DNA of 64,000 nt from Peribacillus asahii (lineage in GTDB: Bacteria; Bacillota; Bacilli; Bacillales; DSM-1321), in assembly GCF_004006295.1 (NCBI RefSeq), contig NZ_CP026095.1, forward strand, positions 1,474,001 through 1,538,000, given 5' to 3'. The notes below the pieces were generated by a model. That model saw only the letters and a program-made list of their open reading frames with translations. It ran no database searches and was not told where the DNA came from. This document shows positions 1-10,154 of the stretch, one piece after another. Positions within the stretch are counted from its first letter, which is position 1; every line of letters starts with the position of its first letter. Both the position numbers and the translations under genes were made by a program.

Positions 1-176
1 ATAAAGTAAATAAAGATATTCAGCAAGCAGAAGTTTCTATTGAAAAGCAAACAAAAGCGAATGAAGATTTAAAAATACAGGTTAAAGAATTAAGTGGTTA
101 TGAAAGATTATGGAAAAAGGCTGAAGAACTTGGCCTTAAACGTAATGATAATAACGTGAAGGTTGTGCAGGAATAA
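1..176 (+). CDS. ftsL: Cell division protein FtsL, 3' end (partial)
   Basis: An open frame enters from the left edge (first whole codon at 3) and stops with TAA at 174-176. The last 58 residues are charged and helical and end in a segment around LSGYERLWKKAEELGLK. This resembles the C-terminal part of Bacillus FtsL, a small bitopic protein with an extracellular coiled coil. In B. subtilis it forms a complex with DivIB and DivIC that scaffolds the septal PBP2B. The stop shares one base with the pbpB start, the usual ftsL-pbpB coupling. The transmembrane part and start lie outside the window. The identity rests on position plus C-terminal resemblance. Confidence 0.88.
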   Translation, partial: KVNKDIQQAEVSIEKQTKANEDLKIQVKELSGYERLWKKAEELGLKRNDNNVKVVQE

Positions 177-2341
177 TGCTCAAACAAAAAAATATGAAGC
201 GAGGGGCAGCCGGGTTATTTTTCTTTTTCGGCCTGCTCTTTTTTGTCTTACTGATTCGTTTTATTTATATTCAGGCAACAGGTGTCGCTGGTGGAGAAGT
301 GCTGGCATCCAAGCTGGATAAGAAATATGAAAGAGAACAAGTGCTTGAAGCAAAAAGAGGAAATATTTTAGATACAAATGGGGAAGTCATTGCAGAGGAT
401 ACGTCGTCTTTCACCTTAATCGCGATATTGAGTGAAAAAGAGAAAGAGCATGTTAAGAATCCGAAAGAGACGGCAAAACAGCTAGCTAAGTTCATTGAAA
501 TGGATGAGTCGGATATTTATGAACGTCTGACTAAAAAAGGTCTATTTCAAGTGGAGTTTGGGAAGGCAGGACGTGATTTAACACACGAAACGAAACAGAA
601 GATTGAAGAGCTGGAGATGCCTGGCATTACGTTCCAAAAGAAAAACCGACGCTTTTATCCAAATGGTGTGTTTGCCTCTCATTTAATTGGTTATGTGGAA
701 CAAGATGAAAAAACAGGAGATACCGTGGGGAAATTTGGAATCGAGCGGTATATGAACGATGATTTATTAGAGAAGAATGGGAAGATTACCTTTGATAGTG
801 ATTCATGGGGCATGTTATTGCCGGATAGTCAAGAAAAGGTGACGGCTCCCCAAAATGGAAAGAATGTTACGTTAACGATTGATAAGAAGGTACAAACTGT
901 ATTAGAGGACGCTTTAACAAAGGTTGAAGAAAAGTATAAACCTAGTCAAATCATTGCGATTGTTTCTAATCCAAAAACAGGTGAAATTGTTGCAATGGGA
1001 CAACGACCAAGCTTTCATCCTGTTACGAAGGAAGGTTTGACAAATACTTGGCGAAATTTAGCCATTGAAGAAAGCTTCGAGCCAGGATCAACGATGAAAG
1101 TTTTTACATTGGCAGCCGCGGTGGAAGAGGGAGTATTTAATCCGAATGCGACGTATGTATCTGGGAACTACAATGTACCCGGGTCCAAATCACCTAGAGA
1201 CCACAGTGGGATACCGGCAGGACAAACGATGACGTTTCTAGAAGGAGTTCAACGCTCTTCTAACGTTGCCTTTTCAACGCTTGCTATGGATAAAATCGGT
1301 GCCGATACGTTCCGTGAATATTTAACGAAATTTGGTTTTGATAACAAAACAGGTATTGACTTGCCAAATGAAATTATCGGAAAGATTCAATATAAATATA
1401 AAATTGAAAAAGTTACGACGGCATTTGGTCAAGGGTCAACAATCACACCAATTCAGCAAATTCAAGCTGCATCAGCAATTGCTAATAATGGCAAGATGAT
1501 GAGACCATATGTCATTAAAAGTATTTCTGATCAAGACAATGGGAAAGTGCTGAAAACAACAAAGTCAAAAGTAGTTGGTCAGCCTATTTCGGCAAAATCG
1601 GCGAAAGAAGTTCGAGATTATTTAGAGACCGTTGTGACAGCTAAAAAAGGAACGGGTAAGCCATATGCTTTAGAAGGGTATGATGTGGCCGGGAAAACAG
1701 GAACTGCTGAAATTGCTGGAACAGATGGACGTTATATGGTTGGACGGAATAACTATGTGTTTTCCTTTTTAGGAATGGCACCAGCGGATGATCCGCAACT
1801 TGTTATGTATGTGGCTGTTAAGCAGCCGGACTTGGGTACTTCTTATGTAGGAGCGGATCCGGTATCAGAGATTTTTAAGCCAGTTATGCAAAATAGTTTG
1901 CAATATTTAAATATTGAACCAACGAATATAAAAAAACAAACAGCGACCGAGCTTGAAGATTTTACGAACCAATCGCTTCAAACTGCTACAAAAAAGCTTA
2001 AGCAATTAGGATATGAAGTAGTGACAATTGGCGATGGAAGCAAAGTCATCGATCAAGCTCCGAAAGCAGGGTCTACTTTACTGTCAGGTGAGAAAATTAT
2101 TTTCCGAACGGAAGGGAAAATGAAGGCACCTAATATGCAAGGCTGGTCGCTGCGGGATGTTATGAAGGTTGCTAATATTAGCGGTGTACAATTAAATACA
2201 GCAGGTACTGGTTATGTGACAAAACAAAATATGAAAGCTGGTAAGACGATGAAAGAGGGCGATTATCTTATTGTTGAACTAACAAAACCGAATGAAATCG
2301 TCGAGAACAAGGAACCAGATAAAGAAGAAGTGCATGATTAA
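176..2341 (+). CDS. pbpB: Penicillin-binding protein 2B (septal transpeptidase FtsI family)
   Basis: A 721-residue class B penicillin-binding protein that crosslinks peptidoglycan at the division septum. Residues 1-35 give a short basic start and one membrane anchor. A dimerisation domain follows (RGNILDTNGEVIAEDTSS near 60). The transpeptidase domain has Ser305 in STMK, the SSN triad near 361 and KTGTAE near 507. Two PASTA repeats occupy about residues 580-705. Length and PASTA number match B. subtilis PBP2B. The ATG overlaps the ftsL stop with AGGAA just upstream, so translation is probably coupled. FtsL, DivIB and FtsW-type partners support the septal role. Confidence 0.97.
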   Translation: MLKQKNMKRGAAGLFFFFGLLFFVLLIRFIYIQATGVAGGEVLASKLDKKYEREQVLEAKRGNILDTNGEVIAEDTSSFTLIAILSEKEKEHVKNPKETAKQLAKFIEMDESDIYERLTKKGLFQVEFGKAGRDLTHETKQKIEELEMPGITFQKKNRRFYPNGVFASHLIGYVEQDEKTGDTVGKFGIERYMNDDLLEKNGKITFDSDSWGMLLPDSQEKVTAPQNGKNVTLTIDKKVQTVLEDALTKVEEKYKPSQIIAIVSNPKTGEIVAMGQRPSFHPVTKEGLTNTWRNLAIEESFEPGSTMKVFTLAAAVEEGVFNPNATYVSGNYNVPGSKSPRDHSGIPAGQTMTFLEGVQRSSNVAFSTLAMDKIGADTFREYLTKFGFDNKTGIDLPNEIIGKIQYKYKIEKVTTAFGQGSTITPIQQIQAASAIANNGKMMRPYVIKSISDQDNGKVLKTTKSKVVGQPISAKSAKEVRDYLETVVTAKKGTGKPYALEGYDVAGKTGTAEIAGTDGRYMVGRNNYVFSFLGMAPADDPQLVMYVAVKQPDLGTSYVGADPVSEIFKPVMQNSLQYLNIEPTNIKKQTATELEDFTNQSLQTATKKLKQLGYEVVTIGDGSKVIDQAPKAGSTLLSGEKIIFRTEGKMKAPNMQGWSLRDVMKVANISGVQLNTAGTGYVTKQNMKAGKTMKEGDYLIVELTKPNEIVENKEPDKEEVHD

Positions 2342-2383
2342 CGCATGCGTACTCATATAGACAGCTATATAAACAAAAGTTTT

Positions 2384-2421
2384 AACGAAAAAGCATTGGC
2401 GTAAGCTGATGCTTTTTCGTT
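2384..2421 (+). terminator. Hairpin downstream of pbpB
   Basis: A perfect 13-bp inverted repeat (arms 2384-2396 and 2409-2421, loop 12) lies between pbpB and spoVD. The A and T runs are inside the arms, and no clear T tract follows. It may be a weak or bidirectional terminator rather than a strong one. Confidence 0.55.
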
Positions 2422-2506
2422 GTGATCCATTCGACTTTGCTTTTCTTAGTCTACCGTCTGTAAGACAAGCATATATTGTAGCAAGTGTGAATGGAGGTGT
2501 CTGTTT

Positions 2507-4429
2507 TTGCGAGTTTCTAATGTAACGGTGCGAAAACGGCTGGCGATTGCTTTAGCAGCAGGGATTATCATTTTTTTTATTATCGATATTCGCCTAGGAA
2601 TTGTGCAATTTTTACGTGGCAACGAGTTAACGAGTTTAGCTGAAGATTTGTGGAGCCGGAATATTCCGTTCGAACCAAAGCGCGGTGAAATCTTGGATCG
2701 TAATGGAGTAGAGCTTGCGACTAATATTTCAGCTCCGACTGTATACGTCATTCCAAGGCAAATCGAAAACCCGGGCGAAGCGGCGGAACAACTTGCTTCT
2801 ATATTAAATATGGACAAACAAAAAGCCTACGAATTAGTGACAAAGAAGACGATGAGTGTTCGTATTCCAGAAGGACGGAAGATTTCTCATGAAAAAGCGA
2901 AAAAAATAAAAGCATTAGGGTTAAAGGGAGTATATATTGCAGAAGACTCAAAGCGGCATTACCCATTTGGTTCCTATTTATCACATGTACTTGGATTTGC
3001 TGGTTCGGATAATCAAGGTTTAATGGGTATTGAATTGACGTATGATAAGGAATTAAGTGGTGAAAAAGGCTATGTGAAATTTTACTCAGATGCTAAAGGG
3101 AAAAGACTCGAAAATATGGCAGATGATTATAAAGCGCCTGTTGATGGCAATGATGTGAAGCTGACGATTGATAGCAAAATTCAAACGATTGTTGAACGGG
3201 AACTTGATAATGCAGAGGCAACCTATAATCCGGATGGCATCATTGCGATTGCGATGGACCCGAATTCAGGTGAAATTTTAGCGATGTCGAGTAGACCATC
3301 TTTTGATCCAGCTAACTTCCAAGAAGTTCCACCTGAAGTGTATAATCGAAATTTACCAGTATGGAGTTCCTACGAGCCAGGTTCGACATTTAAGATTATC
3401 ACACTGGCAGCGGCTCTTGAAGAAGGCAAGGTCAATTTAGATAGAGATACGTTTTTTGACCCAGGACATGTCGAAGTAGCAGGCGCAACTTTACGTTGTT
3501 GGAAAAGGGGCGGGCATGGCTCACAAACCTATTTAGAAGTAGTTGAAAATTCGTGCAACCCCGGCTTCGTTCAATTAGGAGAACGGCTCGGAAAAGACAA
3601 GCTGTTTCAATATATTAAAGATTTTGGCTTTGGAGCAAAAACAGGTATTGATTTAGCTGGAGAGGGTACAGGGATTATGTTTAATATGGACCGAGTTGGC
3701 CCGGTCGAGCAGGCTACAACAGCGTTTGGGCAAGGGGTATCTGTGACTCCGATTCAACAGGTAACCGCTGTTTCTGCAGCGGTCAATGGCGGCATCCTGT
3801 ATACACCTTATATTGCGAAGGAACTAATTGACTCAACAACAGGGGAAGTAGTGATGGAGAAAAAACCTAAAGCGAAGAGGCGCGTTATTTCCGAGGAAAC
3901 ATCGAAGGAAGTGCGCCGTGCCCTTGAATCGGTTGTAGCGAAAGGAAGCGGAGCCGGTGCTTTTGTAGAATCTTACCGAGTTGGCGGGAAAACAGGAACG
4001 GCTCAAAAAGCAGAAAACGGCCGCTATTTGGAAAATAATCATATCGTTTCCTTCATTGGATTTGCTCCGGCAGACAAGCCAGAAGTCGTTATTTATGTTG
4101 CTGTAGATAATCCAAAAGGGACTGTACAATTTGGTGGTGTAGTTGCCGCTCCGATCGTTGGGAAAATCATGGAAGACTCTCTTCATGCTCTTGATGTGAA
4201 GCCGCGAAAAAATCAAATTGAAAAAGAGCGGAAATGGAACGACCCTGTCATGATTGAAGTACCTAATGTTGTGGGAATGACGAAAAACGAATTACAAACG
4301 CAGCTGCTTGATTTAAAGCTCGATATTGCTGGACAAGGTGATTATGTTATTAAACAAGCACCGGAAGCAGGTGTGAAAATAAAAGAAGGGGCCACAATAC
4401 GAATTTATCTTGGCGAAAATACAGAATAA
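2507..4429 (+). CDS. spoVD: Sporulation-specific penicillin-binding protein SpoVD
   Basis: A 640-residue class B penicillin-binding protein needed in B. subtilis for spore cortex peptidoglycan, acting in the mother-cell-derived membrane with SpoVE. One N-terminal membrane segment spans about residues 13-30. The transpeptidase signature is Ser293 in STFK, an SCNP-type second motif near 348 and KTGTAQ near 495. A single PASTA domain lies at the C terminus, compared with two in the PBP2B encoded just upstream. The start is TTG at 2507 behind GGAGGTG at about 2494. The product begins MRVSNVTVRKR as in other SpoVD proteins. It is separated from pbpB by 165 bases with a hairpin, consistent with its own sporulation promoter, which I could not define. 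Confidence 0.96.
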   Translation: MRVSNVTVRKRLAIALAAGIIIFFIIDIRLGIVQFLRGNELTSLAEDLWSRNIPFEPKRGEILDRNGVELATNISAPTVYVIPRQIENPGEAAEQLASILNMDKQKAYELVTKKTMSVRIPEGRKISHEKAKKIKALGLKGVYIAEDSKRHYPFGSYLSHVLGFAGSDNQGLMGIELTYDKELSGEKGYVKFYSDAKGKRLENMADDYKAPVDGNDVKLTIDSKIQTIVERELDNAEATYNPDGIIAIAMDPNSGEILAMSSRPSFDPANFQEVPPEVYNRNLPVWSSYEPGSTFKIITLAAALEEGKVNLDRDTFFDPGHVEVAGATLRCWKRGGHGSQTYLEVVENSCNPGFVQLGERLGKDKLFQYIKDFGFGAKTGIDLAGEGTGIMFNMDRVGPVEQATTAFGQGVSVTPIQQVTAVSAAVNGGILYTPYIAKELIDSTTGEVVMEKKPKAKRRVISEETSKEVRRALESVVAKGSGAGAFVESYRVGGKTGTAQKAENGRYLENNHIVSFIGFAPADKPEVVIYVAVDNPKGTVQFGGVVAAPIVGKIMEDSLHALDVKPRKNQIEKERKWNDPVMIEVPNVVGMTKNELQTQLLDLKLDIAGQGDYVIKQAPEAGVKIKEGATIRIYLGENTE

Positions 4430-4453
4430 GTATAAAATAAACATGGTTAGTGG

Positions 4454-4484
4454 AAGCGGCTGAAACATCAGCCGCTTTGTTTTA
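4454..4484 (+). terminator. Rho-independent terminator after spoVD
   Basis: A 10-bp GC-rich inverted repeat AAGCGGCTGA / TCAGCCGCTT with a 4-base loop is followed by TTGTTTT. It lies 24 bases after the spoVD stop. Confidence 0.85.
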
Positions 4485-4608
4485 CGATAACCTAAGCTGA
4501 ATAATACAGTTTAGGGAGTGGAGGTTTTGTTTAGAAATAAAATGGTTAAAGGAAACAGTTAAGAAGGCTGAAGAGTCTACAATAGAAAAGCAATGATACA
4601 TGCTTTTC

Positions 4609-4637
4609 TCGACAAGGTGTAATGATTCACCTATAAT
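4609..4637 (+). promoter_or_regulatory. Sigma-A-type promoter for murE
   Basis: TCGACA at 4609-4614 and TATAAT at 4632-4637 are separated by 17 bases. This is one mismatch from the vegetative consensus in the -35 box and perfect in the -10 box. It lies after the spoVD terminator and 35 bases before murE, so the vegetative murE-mraY-murD genes would have their own promoter. Confidence 0.75.
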
Positions 4638-4672
4638 AAATCCTCAGATAAAGTTGAGAGGGATGGAGAAAA

Positions 4673-6133
4673 ATGAAGCTACATACATTACTATCTTATT
4701 TGCACGCTTTAGTTAAATATGAAGGGGATAATCCAGACATTACCTCGATAGAGAATGATAACCGTAAAGTAAAGGACGGTAGTTTATTTGTTTGTATTCA
4801 AGGGTACACCGTTGATGGCCATGAGTTCGCGAAATCTGCTGTAGACAATGGAGCAAGTGCCATTCTTGCTGAGCGACCGCTTGATTTACCGGTACCCGTT
4901 ATCGTTGTTCGAGATACAAAGCGGGCAATGGCGGTACTGGCCGATGCTTTTTACGGTCATCCAACACAAAAGCTATGCTTAATTGGCATTACTGGCACAA
5001 ATGGTAAAACAACAACGAGCCATCTTTTAGAGAAAATCTTTGGTGACCAACAACAAACAACCGGGTTAATCGGCACGATGTATACGAAAATCGCTGATCA
5101 AACGTATGAAACGAAAAATACAACACCCGATAGTGTGACGTTGCAGCAAGCGTTTCATCAAATGATTGAAGCAAACGTAGATACCGCTATTATGGAAGTG
5201 TCGTCACATGCTTTAGAGCTTGGGCGGGTGCATGGCTGTGATTATGATATTGCAGTTTTTACCAATTTAACGCAAGACCATCTAGATTTTCATAAAACGA
5301 TGGAACATTATAAACAAGCAAAATCTTTGCTTTTCTCTCAGCTTGGAAATACTTATATAGAGAACCGTCCTAAATATGCTGTGTTAAATGCCGATGATGA
5401 AGCAGCAGAAGATTTCATTAAGGCAACTGCAGCGACGGTTGTGACATATGGGATTGACAAACCAGCTGATGTCGTTGCTAAGGATATTCATATTTCGGCA
5501 AAAGGGACCGCATTTACGCTTGTATTTGCGAATGAAGAGCGACAAGTGCAACTGCAGCTTATGGGTAAGTTCAGTGTGTATAACGTACTAGCGGCAATTT
5601 CAGCAGCATTATGTGCCGGTGTAGATTTAGATGCAAGCATTCAATCAATCGAGGAAGTAAAAGGTGTTTCGGGTCGTTTTGAACTTGTTTCAGCAGGGCA
5701 AGCCTTTCCTGTTATTGTAGATTATGCTCACACACCGGACAGCTTAGAAAATGTGTTGAAAACAGTTCAAGAATTTGCGGAGAAAAAGATTTTTGTCGTT
5801 GTTGGATGCGGAGGCGACCGAGATAAAACAAAACGTCCACTGATGGCTAAAATTGCTTGTCAATTTGCGACGCTGCCAATTTTTACTTCCGATAACCCAC
5901 GTAGCGAAAATCCAAGCCAAATTTTACGTGATATGGAAACAGGCGTTGCTGGCCAACTGTATAAAGTAATAGAGGATCGTCGTGAGGCAATCGCCTATGC
6001 AGTTTCACAAGCTGAAGCTGGTGATGTAATTCTCATTGCCGGAAAAGGACATGAAACGTATCAACTAATAGGAGATCAAGTGTTGCACTTTGATGACCGT
6101 GAAGAAGCAAAGAAAGCAATTTTAAACAAATAA
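4673..6133 (+). CDS. murE: UDP-MurNAc-L-Ala-D-Glu:meso-diaminopimelate ligase
   Basis: A 486-residue Mur ligase that adds the third amino acid to the cytoplasmic peptidoglycan precursor using ATP. An N-terminal UDP-binding domain is followed by the ATP loop [11 protein letters not shown] from about residue 105, the central domain ([11 protein letters not shown] near 180) and a C-terminal domain with DNPR at 407. The DNPR motif is the known specificity signature for meso-diaminopimelate rather than lysine. That predicts an A1-gamma wall as in other Bacillus. ATG 4673 follows GGGATGGAG. It heads murE-mraY-murD, with a 35-base gap to mraY. Confidence 0.97.
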   Translation: MKLHTLLSYLHALVKYEGDNPDITSIENDNRKVKDGSLFVCIQGYTVDGHEFAKSAVDNGASAILAERPLDLPVPVIVVRDTKRAMAVLADAFYGHPTQKLCLIGITGTNGKTTTSHLLEKIFGDQQQTTGLIGTMYTKIADQTYETKNTTPDSVTLQQAFHQMIEANVDTAIMEVSSHALELGRVHGCDYDIAVFTNLTQDHLDFHKTMEHYKQAKSLLFSQLGNTYIENRPKYAVLNADDEAAEDFIKATAATVVTYGIDKPADVVAKDIHISAKGTAFTLVFANEERQVQLQLMGKFSVYNVLAAISAALCAGVDLDASIQSIEEVKGVSGRFELVSAGQAFPVIVDYAHTPDSLENVLKTVQEFAEKKIFVVVGCGGDRDKTKRPLMAKIACQFATLPIFTSDNPRSENPSQILRDMETGVAGQLYKVIEDRREAIAYAVSQAEAGDVILIAGKGHETYQLIGDQVLHFDDREEAKKAILNK

Positions 6134-6168
6134 ATGATTTTATTGTATGAGGAATGAGGGAGTAAGGA

Positions 6169-7146
6169 ATGTTGGAACAAGTGATTTTTTATACGATTTT
6201 GGTAGCTTTTTTAATTACCGTCCTGCTCTCCCCGATTTTTATTCCATTTTTAAGAAGGCTTAAATTTGGGCAAAGCATTCGGGAAGAAGGGCCAAAATCA
6301 CATCAAAAGAAAACAGGAACACCAACGATGGGCGGCATCATGATTTTGCTTGCGGTTACGATTGCGACACTCGTGATGACATTTAAATTTTCAGAACCAT
6401 CGTTTGAAACATATTTATTATTATTTGTTACATTAGGGTTTGGTTTATTAGGCTTTTTAGATGATTTTATTAAAGTAGTGATGAAGCGAAATCTCGGTTT
6501 AACATCGAAGCAAAAATTATTCGGTCAAATCGTTATTGCTGTTATTTTTTATTTAATTTATCGACGCGCCGATCATTTTGTTCCTTCTTTAACGATTCCA
6601 GGAACGGATGTTGCTATTGATTTTGGATGGTTTTATGTATTTATTGTTATCTTCTGGCTTGTTGGGTTCTCGAATGCCGTGAATTTAACAGATGGTTTAG
6701 ATGGGCTTGTTTCCGGGACATCAGCCATTGCTTTTGGAGCATTTGCTGTACTTGCTTGGAATCAATCTCAATATGATGTCGCGATTTTCTCTGTAGCTGT
6801 TGTAGGTGCGGTACTAGGTTTTCTTGTCTTTAATGCTCATCCGGCTAAGGTATTTATGGGGGACACAGGCTCGCTCGCTTTAGGTGGAGCCATCGCTTCG
6901 ATTGCGCTGTTAACAAATTTAGAATTAATGCTTGTTATTATTGGTGGAGTCTTTGTTATTGAAACATTGTCGGTTATTTTGCAAGTTGGTTCGTTTAAAT
7001 TAAGAGGAAAAAGAATTTTTAAAATGAGCCCGCTGCACCATCATTATGAGCTTTCTGGCTGGTCAGAGTGGCGCGTTGTTGTGACGTTTTGGACGGTAGG
7101 ATTACTTTGTGCAGTGCTCGGAATCTATTTAGAGGTGTGGGTGTAA
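6169..7146 (+). CDS. mraY: Phospho-MurNAc-pentapeptide transferase (lipid I synthesis)
   Basis: A 325-residue polytopic membrane enzyme that transfers phospho-MurNAc-pentapeptide from UDP to undecaprenyl phosphate, making lipid I. About ten hydrophobic segments are visible. Family motifs seen are [10 protein letters not shown] near 45, LDDFIK near 97, NLTDGLDGL near 173, the magnesium and nucleotide loop [12 protein letters not shown] near 228, and HHHYELSGW near 290. Length is normal for the family. It lies 2 bases before murD. Its product is normally used by MurG, which is not found in this window. Confidence 0.98.
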   Translation: MLEQVIFYTILVAFLITVLLSPIFIPFLRRLKFGQSIREEGPKSHQKKTGTPTMGGIMILLAVTIATLVMTFKFSEPSFETYLLLFVTLGFGLLGFLDDFIKVVMKRNLGLTSKQKLFGQIVIAVIFYLIYRRADHFVPSLTIPGTDVAIDFGWFYVFIVIFWLVGFSNAVNLTDGLDGLVSGTSAIAFGAFAVLAWNQSQYDVAIFSVAVVGAVLGFLVFNAHPAKVFMGDTGSLALGGAIASIALLTNLELMLVIIGGVFVIETLSVILQVGSFKLRGKRIFKMSPLHHHYELSGWSEWRVVVTFWTVGLLCAVLGIYLEVWV

Positions 7147-7147
7147 A

Positions 7148-8500
7148 ATGAAGGAAACAGCAAAATATTCACAAAAAAAAGTATTGGTATTAGGGTTAGC
7201 GAAAAGCGGGGTCACGGCTGCTTCCCTTCTTCATAAGCTAGGAGCATTTGTAACGGTGAATGATATGAAGCCGCTGTCTGAGAATCCTGAGGCACAAGGG
7301 CTGCTAGAGCAAGGTATTAAAGTGATATGCGGGAGTCATCCTATTGAGCTGTTAGATGAAGGCTTCGAGCTAATTGTCAAAAATCCAGGAATTCCTTATC
7401 GTAATCCGCTTATCAAAGGGGCTCTCGAAAAAGGGATTCCCGTTATTACGGAAGTAGAGCTTGCTTATCAAATTAGTGAGGCGCCGTTTGTTGGGATTAC
7501 TGGAACAAATGGGAAAACAACGACGACCACATTAATTTTTGAAATGTTAAAGGCTGGGGACAAGTCGCCGTTAATTGCTGGAAATATTGGTACAGTTGCT
7601 TCCGGTGTGGCTAAAGAGGCAAAAGCAGAGGATACAATCGTCATTGAGCTATCATCGTTTCAGTTAATGGGGATTGAAGAGTTTCGCCCAGAAATCGCGC
7701 TTGTGACAAATTTATATGATGCTCATCTCGATTATCATAGCTCGAAGCAAGAATATGCAGAGGCGAAAGCAGCGATCACAAAAAACCAACAAAAGACAGA
7801 TTTCTTTGTTTACAATGCAGACCAAGAAGAAGTAAGACGCATGGCTGCCGGCTCACAGGCGGAGTTAGTTCCATTTTCAGCGACGACAAAGCAGGAGCAA
7901 GGTGCCTATGTAGAAGCAGGTGTTGTTTATTTCCGCGGTGAAAAAGTGATGAATACAGCGGATATTGCTCTGCCAGGTAAACATAATTTAGAAAATGTTT
8001 TAGCCGCTATATCTGCTGTGAAATTAAAAGGTGTTTCAAATGAAGCGATTCAATCGGTACTGTCGTCGTTTCATGGGGTAGAACACCGTTTGCAATATGT
8101 AGCCACAATAGAGAATCGTAAATTTTATAATGATTCAAAAGCGACGAATATTTTGGCTGCTTCTAAGGCGCTTGCGTCTTTCTCAGAACCAACGATTTTA
8201 CTAGCCGGCGGGCTGGATCGCGGCAATGAGTTTGACGAATTGAAGGTGAGTATGAAAAACGTGAAAGCTGTTGTGACATTTGGACAAACAGCAGAGAAAA
8301 TTGAACGTGTAGCAAAAGAAATAGGAATAACGAATATTAAACGTGTCGATAATGTAGTAACGGCTGTTCCGGTTGCTTTCGAATTATCAAACGAAGGCGA
8401 CTGCATTCTCCTTTCTCCAGCTTGTGCAAGCTGGGACCAATATAAAACATTTGAGCAAAGAGGGGACATGTTTATGGAGGCTGTGCATAAGCTGAAGTAA
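7148..8500 (+). CDS. murD: UDP-MurNAc-L-alanine:D-glutamate ligase
   Basis: A 450-residue cytoplasmic Mur ligase that adds D-glutamate to UDP-MurNAc-L-Ala. An N-terminal Rossmann-like domain ([10 protein letters not shown] near 13) binds the UDP substrate. The ATP loop [13 protein letters not shown] begins near residue 116. The C-terminal domain has [15 protein letters not shown] near 345 and [10 protein letters not shown] near 424, a typical MurD ending. The start is ATG at 7148, with a short AAGG-like site inside the mraY end, implying coupled translation. A strong terminator follows about 70 bases downstream. Confidence 0.97.
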   Translation: MKETAKYSQKKVLVLGLAKSGVTAASLLHKLGAFVTVNDMKPLSENPEAQGLLEQGIKVICGSHPIELLDEGFELIVKNPGIPYRNPLIKGALEKGIPVITEVELAYQISEAPFVGITGTNGKTTTTTLIFEMLKAGDKSPLIAGNIGTVASGVAKEAKAEDTIVIELSSFQLMGIEEFRPEIALVTNLYDAHLDYHSSKQEYAEAKAAITKNQQKTDFFVYNADQEEVRRMAAGSQAELVPFSATTKQEQGAYVEAGVVYFRGEKVMNTADIALPGKHNLENVLAAISAVKLKGVSNEAIQSVLSSFHGVEHRLQYVATIENRKFYNDSKATNILAASKALASFSEPTILLAGGLDRGNEFDELKVSMKNVKAVVTFGQTAEKIERVAKEIGITNIKRVDNVVTAVPVAFELSNEGDCILLSPACASWDQYKTFEQRGDMFMEAVHKLK

Positions 8501-8568
8501 GAGCTTTTTATTGAAAGTATTTGGGCTTTACAGAAGAAAGCAGCATTGCTTTCACTTCGACATCTTAG

Positions 8569-8603
8569 AAAAAAGCGATAATGGTGGTTATCGCTTTTTT
8601 TTT
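8569..8603 (+). terminator. Rho-independent terminator after murD
   Basis: A 13-bp inverted repeat with core AAGCGATAA / TTATCGCTT and a 6-base loop runs into nine T residues. It closes the murE-mraY-murD unit and isolates spoVE. Confidence 0.9.
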
Positions 8604-8687
8604 GACTAAAGTATAGCCTGCCTATGTACAACTTCAGCTGGTGTTGCTCGCAAAAGGCTCTAAAATCTTCTTAGAGGTGGATTGTCT

Positions 8688-9788
8688 GTGCCATTAAAAA
8701 AATCTAATCCCGATTTAATTCTCATTATCGTGACACTAAGTCTTTTGGCCATCGGTTTAACTATGGTATACAGCGCCAGCGCTATTTGGGCAGATTATAA
8801 ATTTGATGATTCTTTTTATTTTGCGAAGCGTCAGTTGTTGTTTGCCTGTTTAGGCGTTGTCGCTATGTTTTTTATTATGAATGTTGATTATTGGACGTGG
8901 CGCACATGGGCGAAACTGCTGGTTATTGTTTGCTTTATTTTACTATTAGCTGTTCTTGTGCCTGGAATTGGGATGGCACGTAATGGGTCGCGAAGCTGGA
9001 TTGGCGTTGGAGCTTTTTCCGTTCAACCATCAGAATTTATGAAGCTGGCGATGATTGCTTTTTTAGCCAAGTTTCTTTCTGAACGGCAAAAGCTGATTAC
9101 ATCATTTAAAAAAGGGATGCTGCCATCTTTAAGCCTTGTCTTTTTAGCTTTTGGGCTAATTATGCTTCAGCCTGATTTAGGAACGGGCACAGTTATGGTT
9201 GGTACGTGTATGGTCATGATTTTTATTGCTGGAGCAAGAATTAGCCACTTTGTTGGGCTAGGTTTAATCGGGGTTGCAGGTTTCGTAGTCCTCGTATTAT
9301 CGGCTCCGTATCGAATAAAGCGGATTACGTCTTTCTTGGATCCGTGGGAAGACCCTCTTGGAAGCGGATTCCAAATGATTCAATCTTTGTATGCAATTGG
9401 TCCAGGAGGTTTGTTTGGTCTTGGATTAGGGCAAAGTCGGCAAAAGTTCTTTTATCTTCCGGAGCCGCAAACGGATTTTATCTTTGCTATTTTATCGGAG
9501 GAATTAGGGTTTATTGGAGGCTCGCTCGTCCTCTTTTTATTTGCTCTAATGCTTTGGCGAGGAATTCGCATCGCCCTAGGTGCTCCAGACCTTTATGGCA
9601 GTCTTGTGGCTGTTGGGATTATTGGAATGGTAGCCATTCAAGTTATGATTAATATTGGCGTTGTAACCGGGTTGATGCCGGTTACCGGAATTACCTTGCC
9701 TCTTTTAAGTTACGGGGGATCTTCGTTAACGTTGATGCTTATGGCCATCGGTGTGTTGTTGAATATTAGTCGTTATTCCCGCTTTTAA
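8688..9788 (+). CDS. spoVE: SEDS-family peptidoglycan polymerase SpoVE
   Basis: A 366-residue membrane protein of the SEDS family (FtsW/RodA/SpoVE), with about ten membrane segments. These proteins polymerise lipid II; SpoVE acts with SpoVD in spore cortex synthesis. Motifs seen are YSASAIWADYKFDDS near 27, NGSRSWIGVG near 104, QPDLGTGTVM near 160, and the C-terminal PVTGITLPLLSYGGSS. Near-identity in several blocks points to SpoVE rather than vegetative FtsW. I chose GTG at 8688 rather than TTG at 8682, because AGAGGTGG ends at 8680, too close to the TTG. The GTG also gives the family's usual 366 residues. It stands between two terminators as a single gene. Confidence 0.95.
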   Translation: MPLKKSNPDLILIIVTLSLLAIGLTMVYSASAIWADYKFDDSFYFAKRQLLFACLGVVAMFFIMNVDYWTWRTWAKLLVIVCFILLLAVLVPGIGMARNGSRSWIGVGAFSVQPSEFMKLAMIAFLAKFLSERQKLITSFKKGMLPSLSLVFLAFGLIMLQPDLGTGTVMVGTCMVMIFIAGARISHFVGLGLIGVAGFVVLVLSAPYRIKRITSFLDPWEDPLGSGFQMIQSLYAIGPGGLFGLGLGQSRQKFFYLPEPQTDFIFAILSEELGFIGGSLVLFLFALMLWRGIRIALGAPDLYGSLVAVGIIGMVAIQVMINIGVVTGLMPVTGITLPLLSYGGSSLTLMLMAIGVLLNISRYSRF

Positions 9789-9790
9789 GG

Positions 9791-9823
9791 AGAAGCTCTG
9801 TTCATATAGAGCTTCTTTTTTTT
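9791..9823 (+). terminator. Rho-independent terminator after spoVE
   Basis: Inverted repeat AGAAGCTCT / AGAGCTTCT (9791-9799 and 9808-9816) followed by a run of T, starting 3 bases after the spoVE stop. Confidence 0.9.
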
Positions 9824-10154
9824 TATAAGCCGCTGTCTAAATCAATCATCATTGATTAACAGAGGTTCGGGAAAAATTACCAATATAGATTATGGAGAAT
9901 TTGTATAGAATTATTGGCATTAATGCCCTGTTTAGACTATAGTATAAGAGGCTAAAACGATGTAAAATAGTGATACGTCTGTCATGGTGTTAAATCAAAT
10001 TGTACGTCGGAATGTAGATGAAACATTTCGCTTTTAATACGTTAAAAACGTTTAATTACCCCAAAGAGTTAAAGGGGAAGAAAAGACATGGACTTTCTTT
10101 ACTAGAGAGACAAGTGATGCTTTTCTAAAAGGAATATTGAGGAGGCTTACTTTT
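9824..10154. other. Non-coding gap where murG is expected
   Basis: This stretch has no convincing frame in either strand and no murG remnant. It is AT-rich. It contains one perfect 12-bp palindrome GGCATTAATGCC at 9916-9927, which could be an operator but has no identified binder. It presumably carries the murB promoter, which I could not define. In B. subtilis, murG lies exactly between spoVE and murB. Confidence 0.6.

Noticed and set aside
8125..8631. 168-codon minus-strand frame over murD
   Set aside because: Antisense shadow of a well-supported gene; no ribosome site or homology.
8682..8690. TTG start for spoVE at 8682
   Set aside because: It is only one base from the end of the ribosome site; GTG 8688 fits spacing and family length.
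9789..10154. Possible murG remnant
   Set aside because: No frame shows glycosyltransferase motifs; only about a third of the needed length is present.
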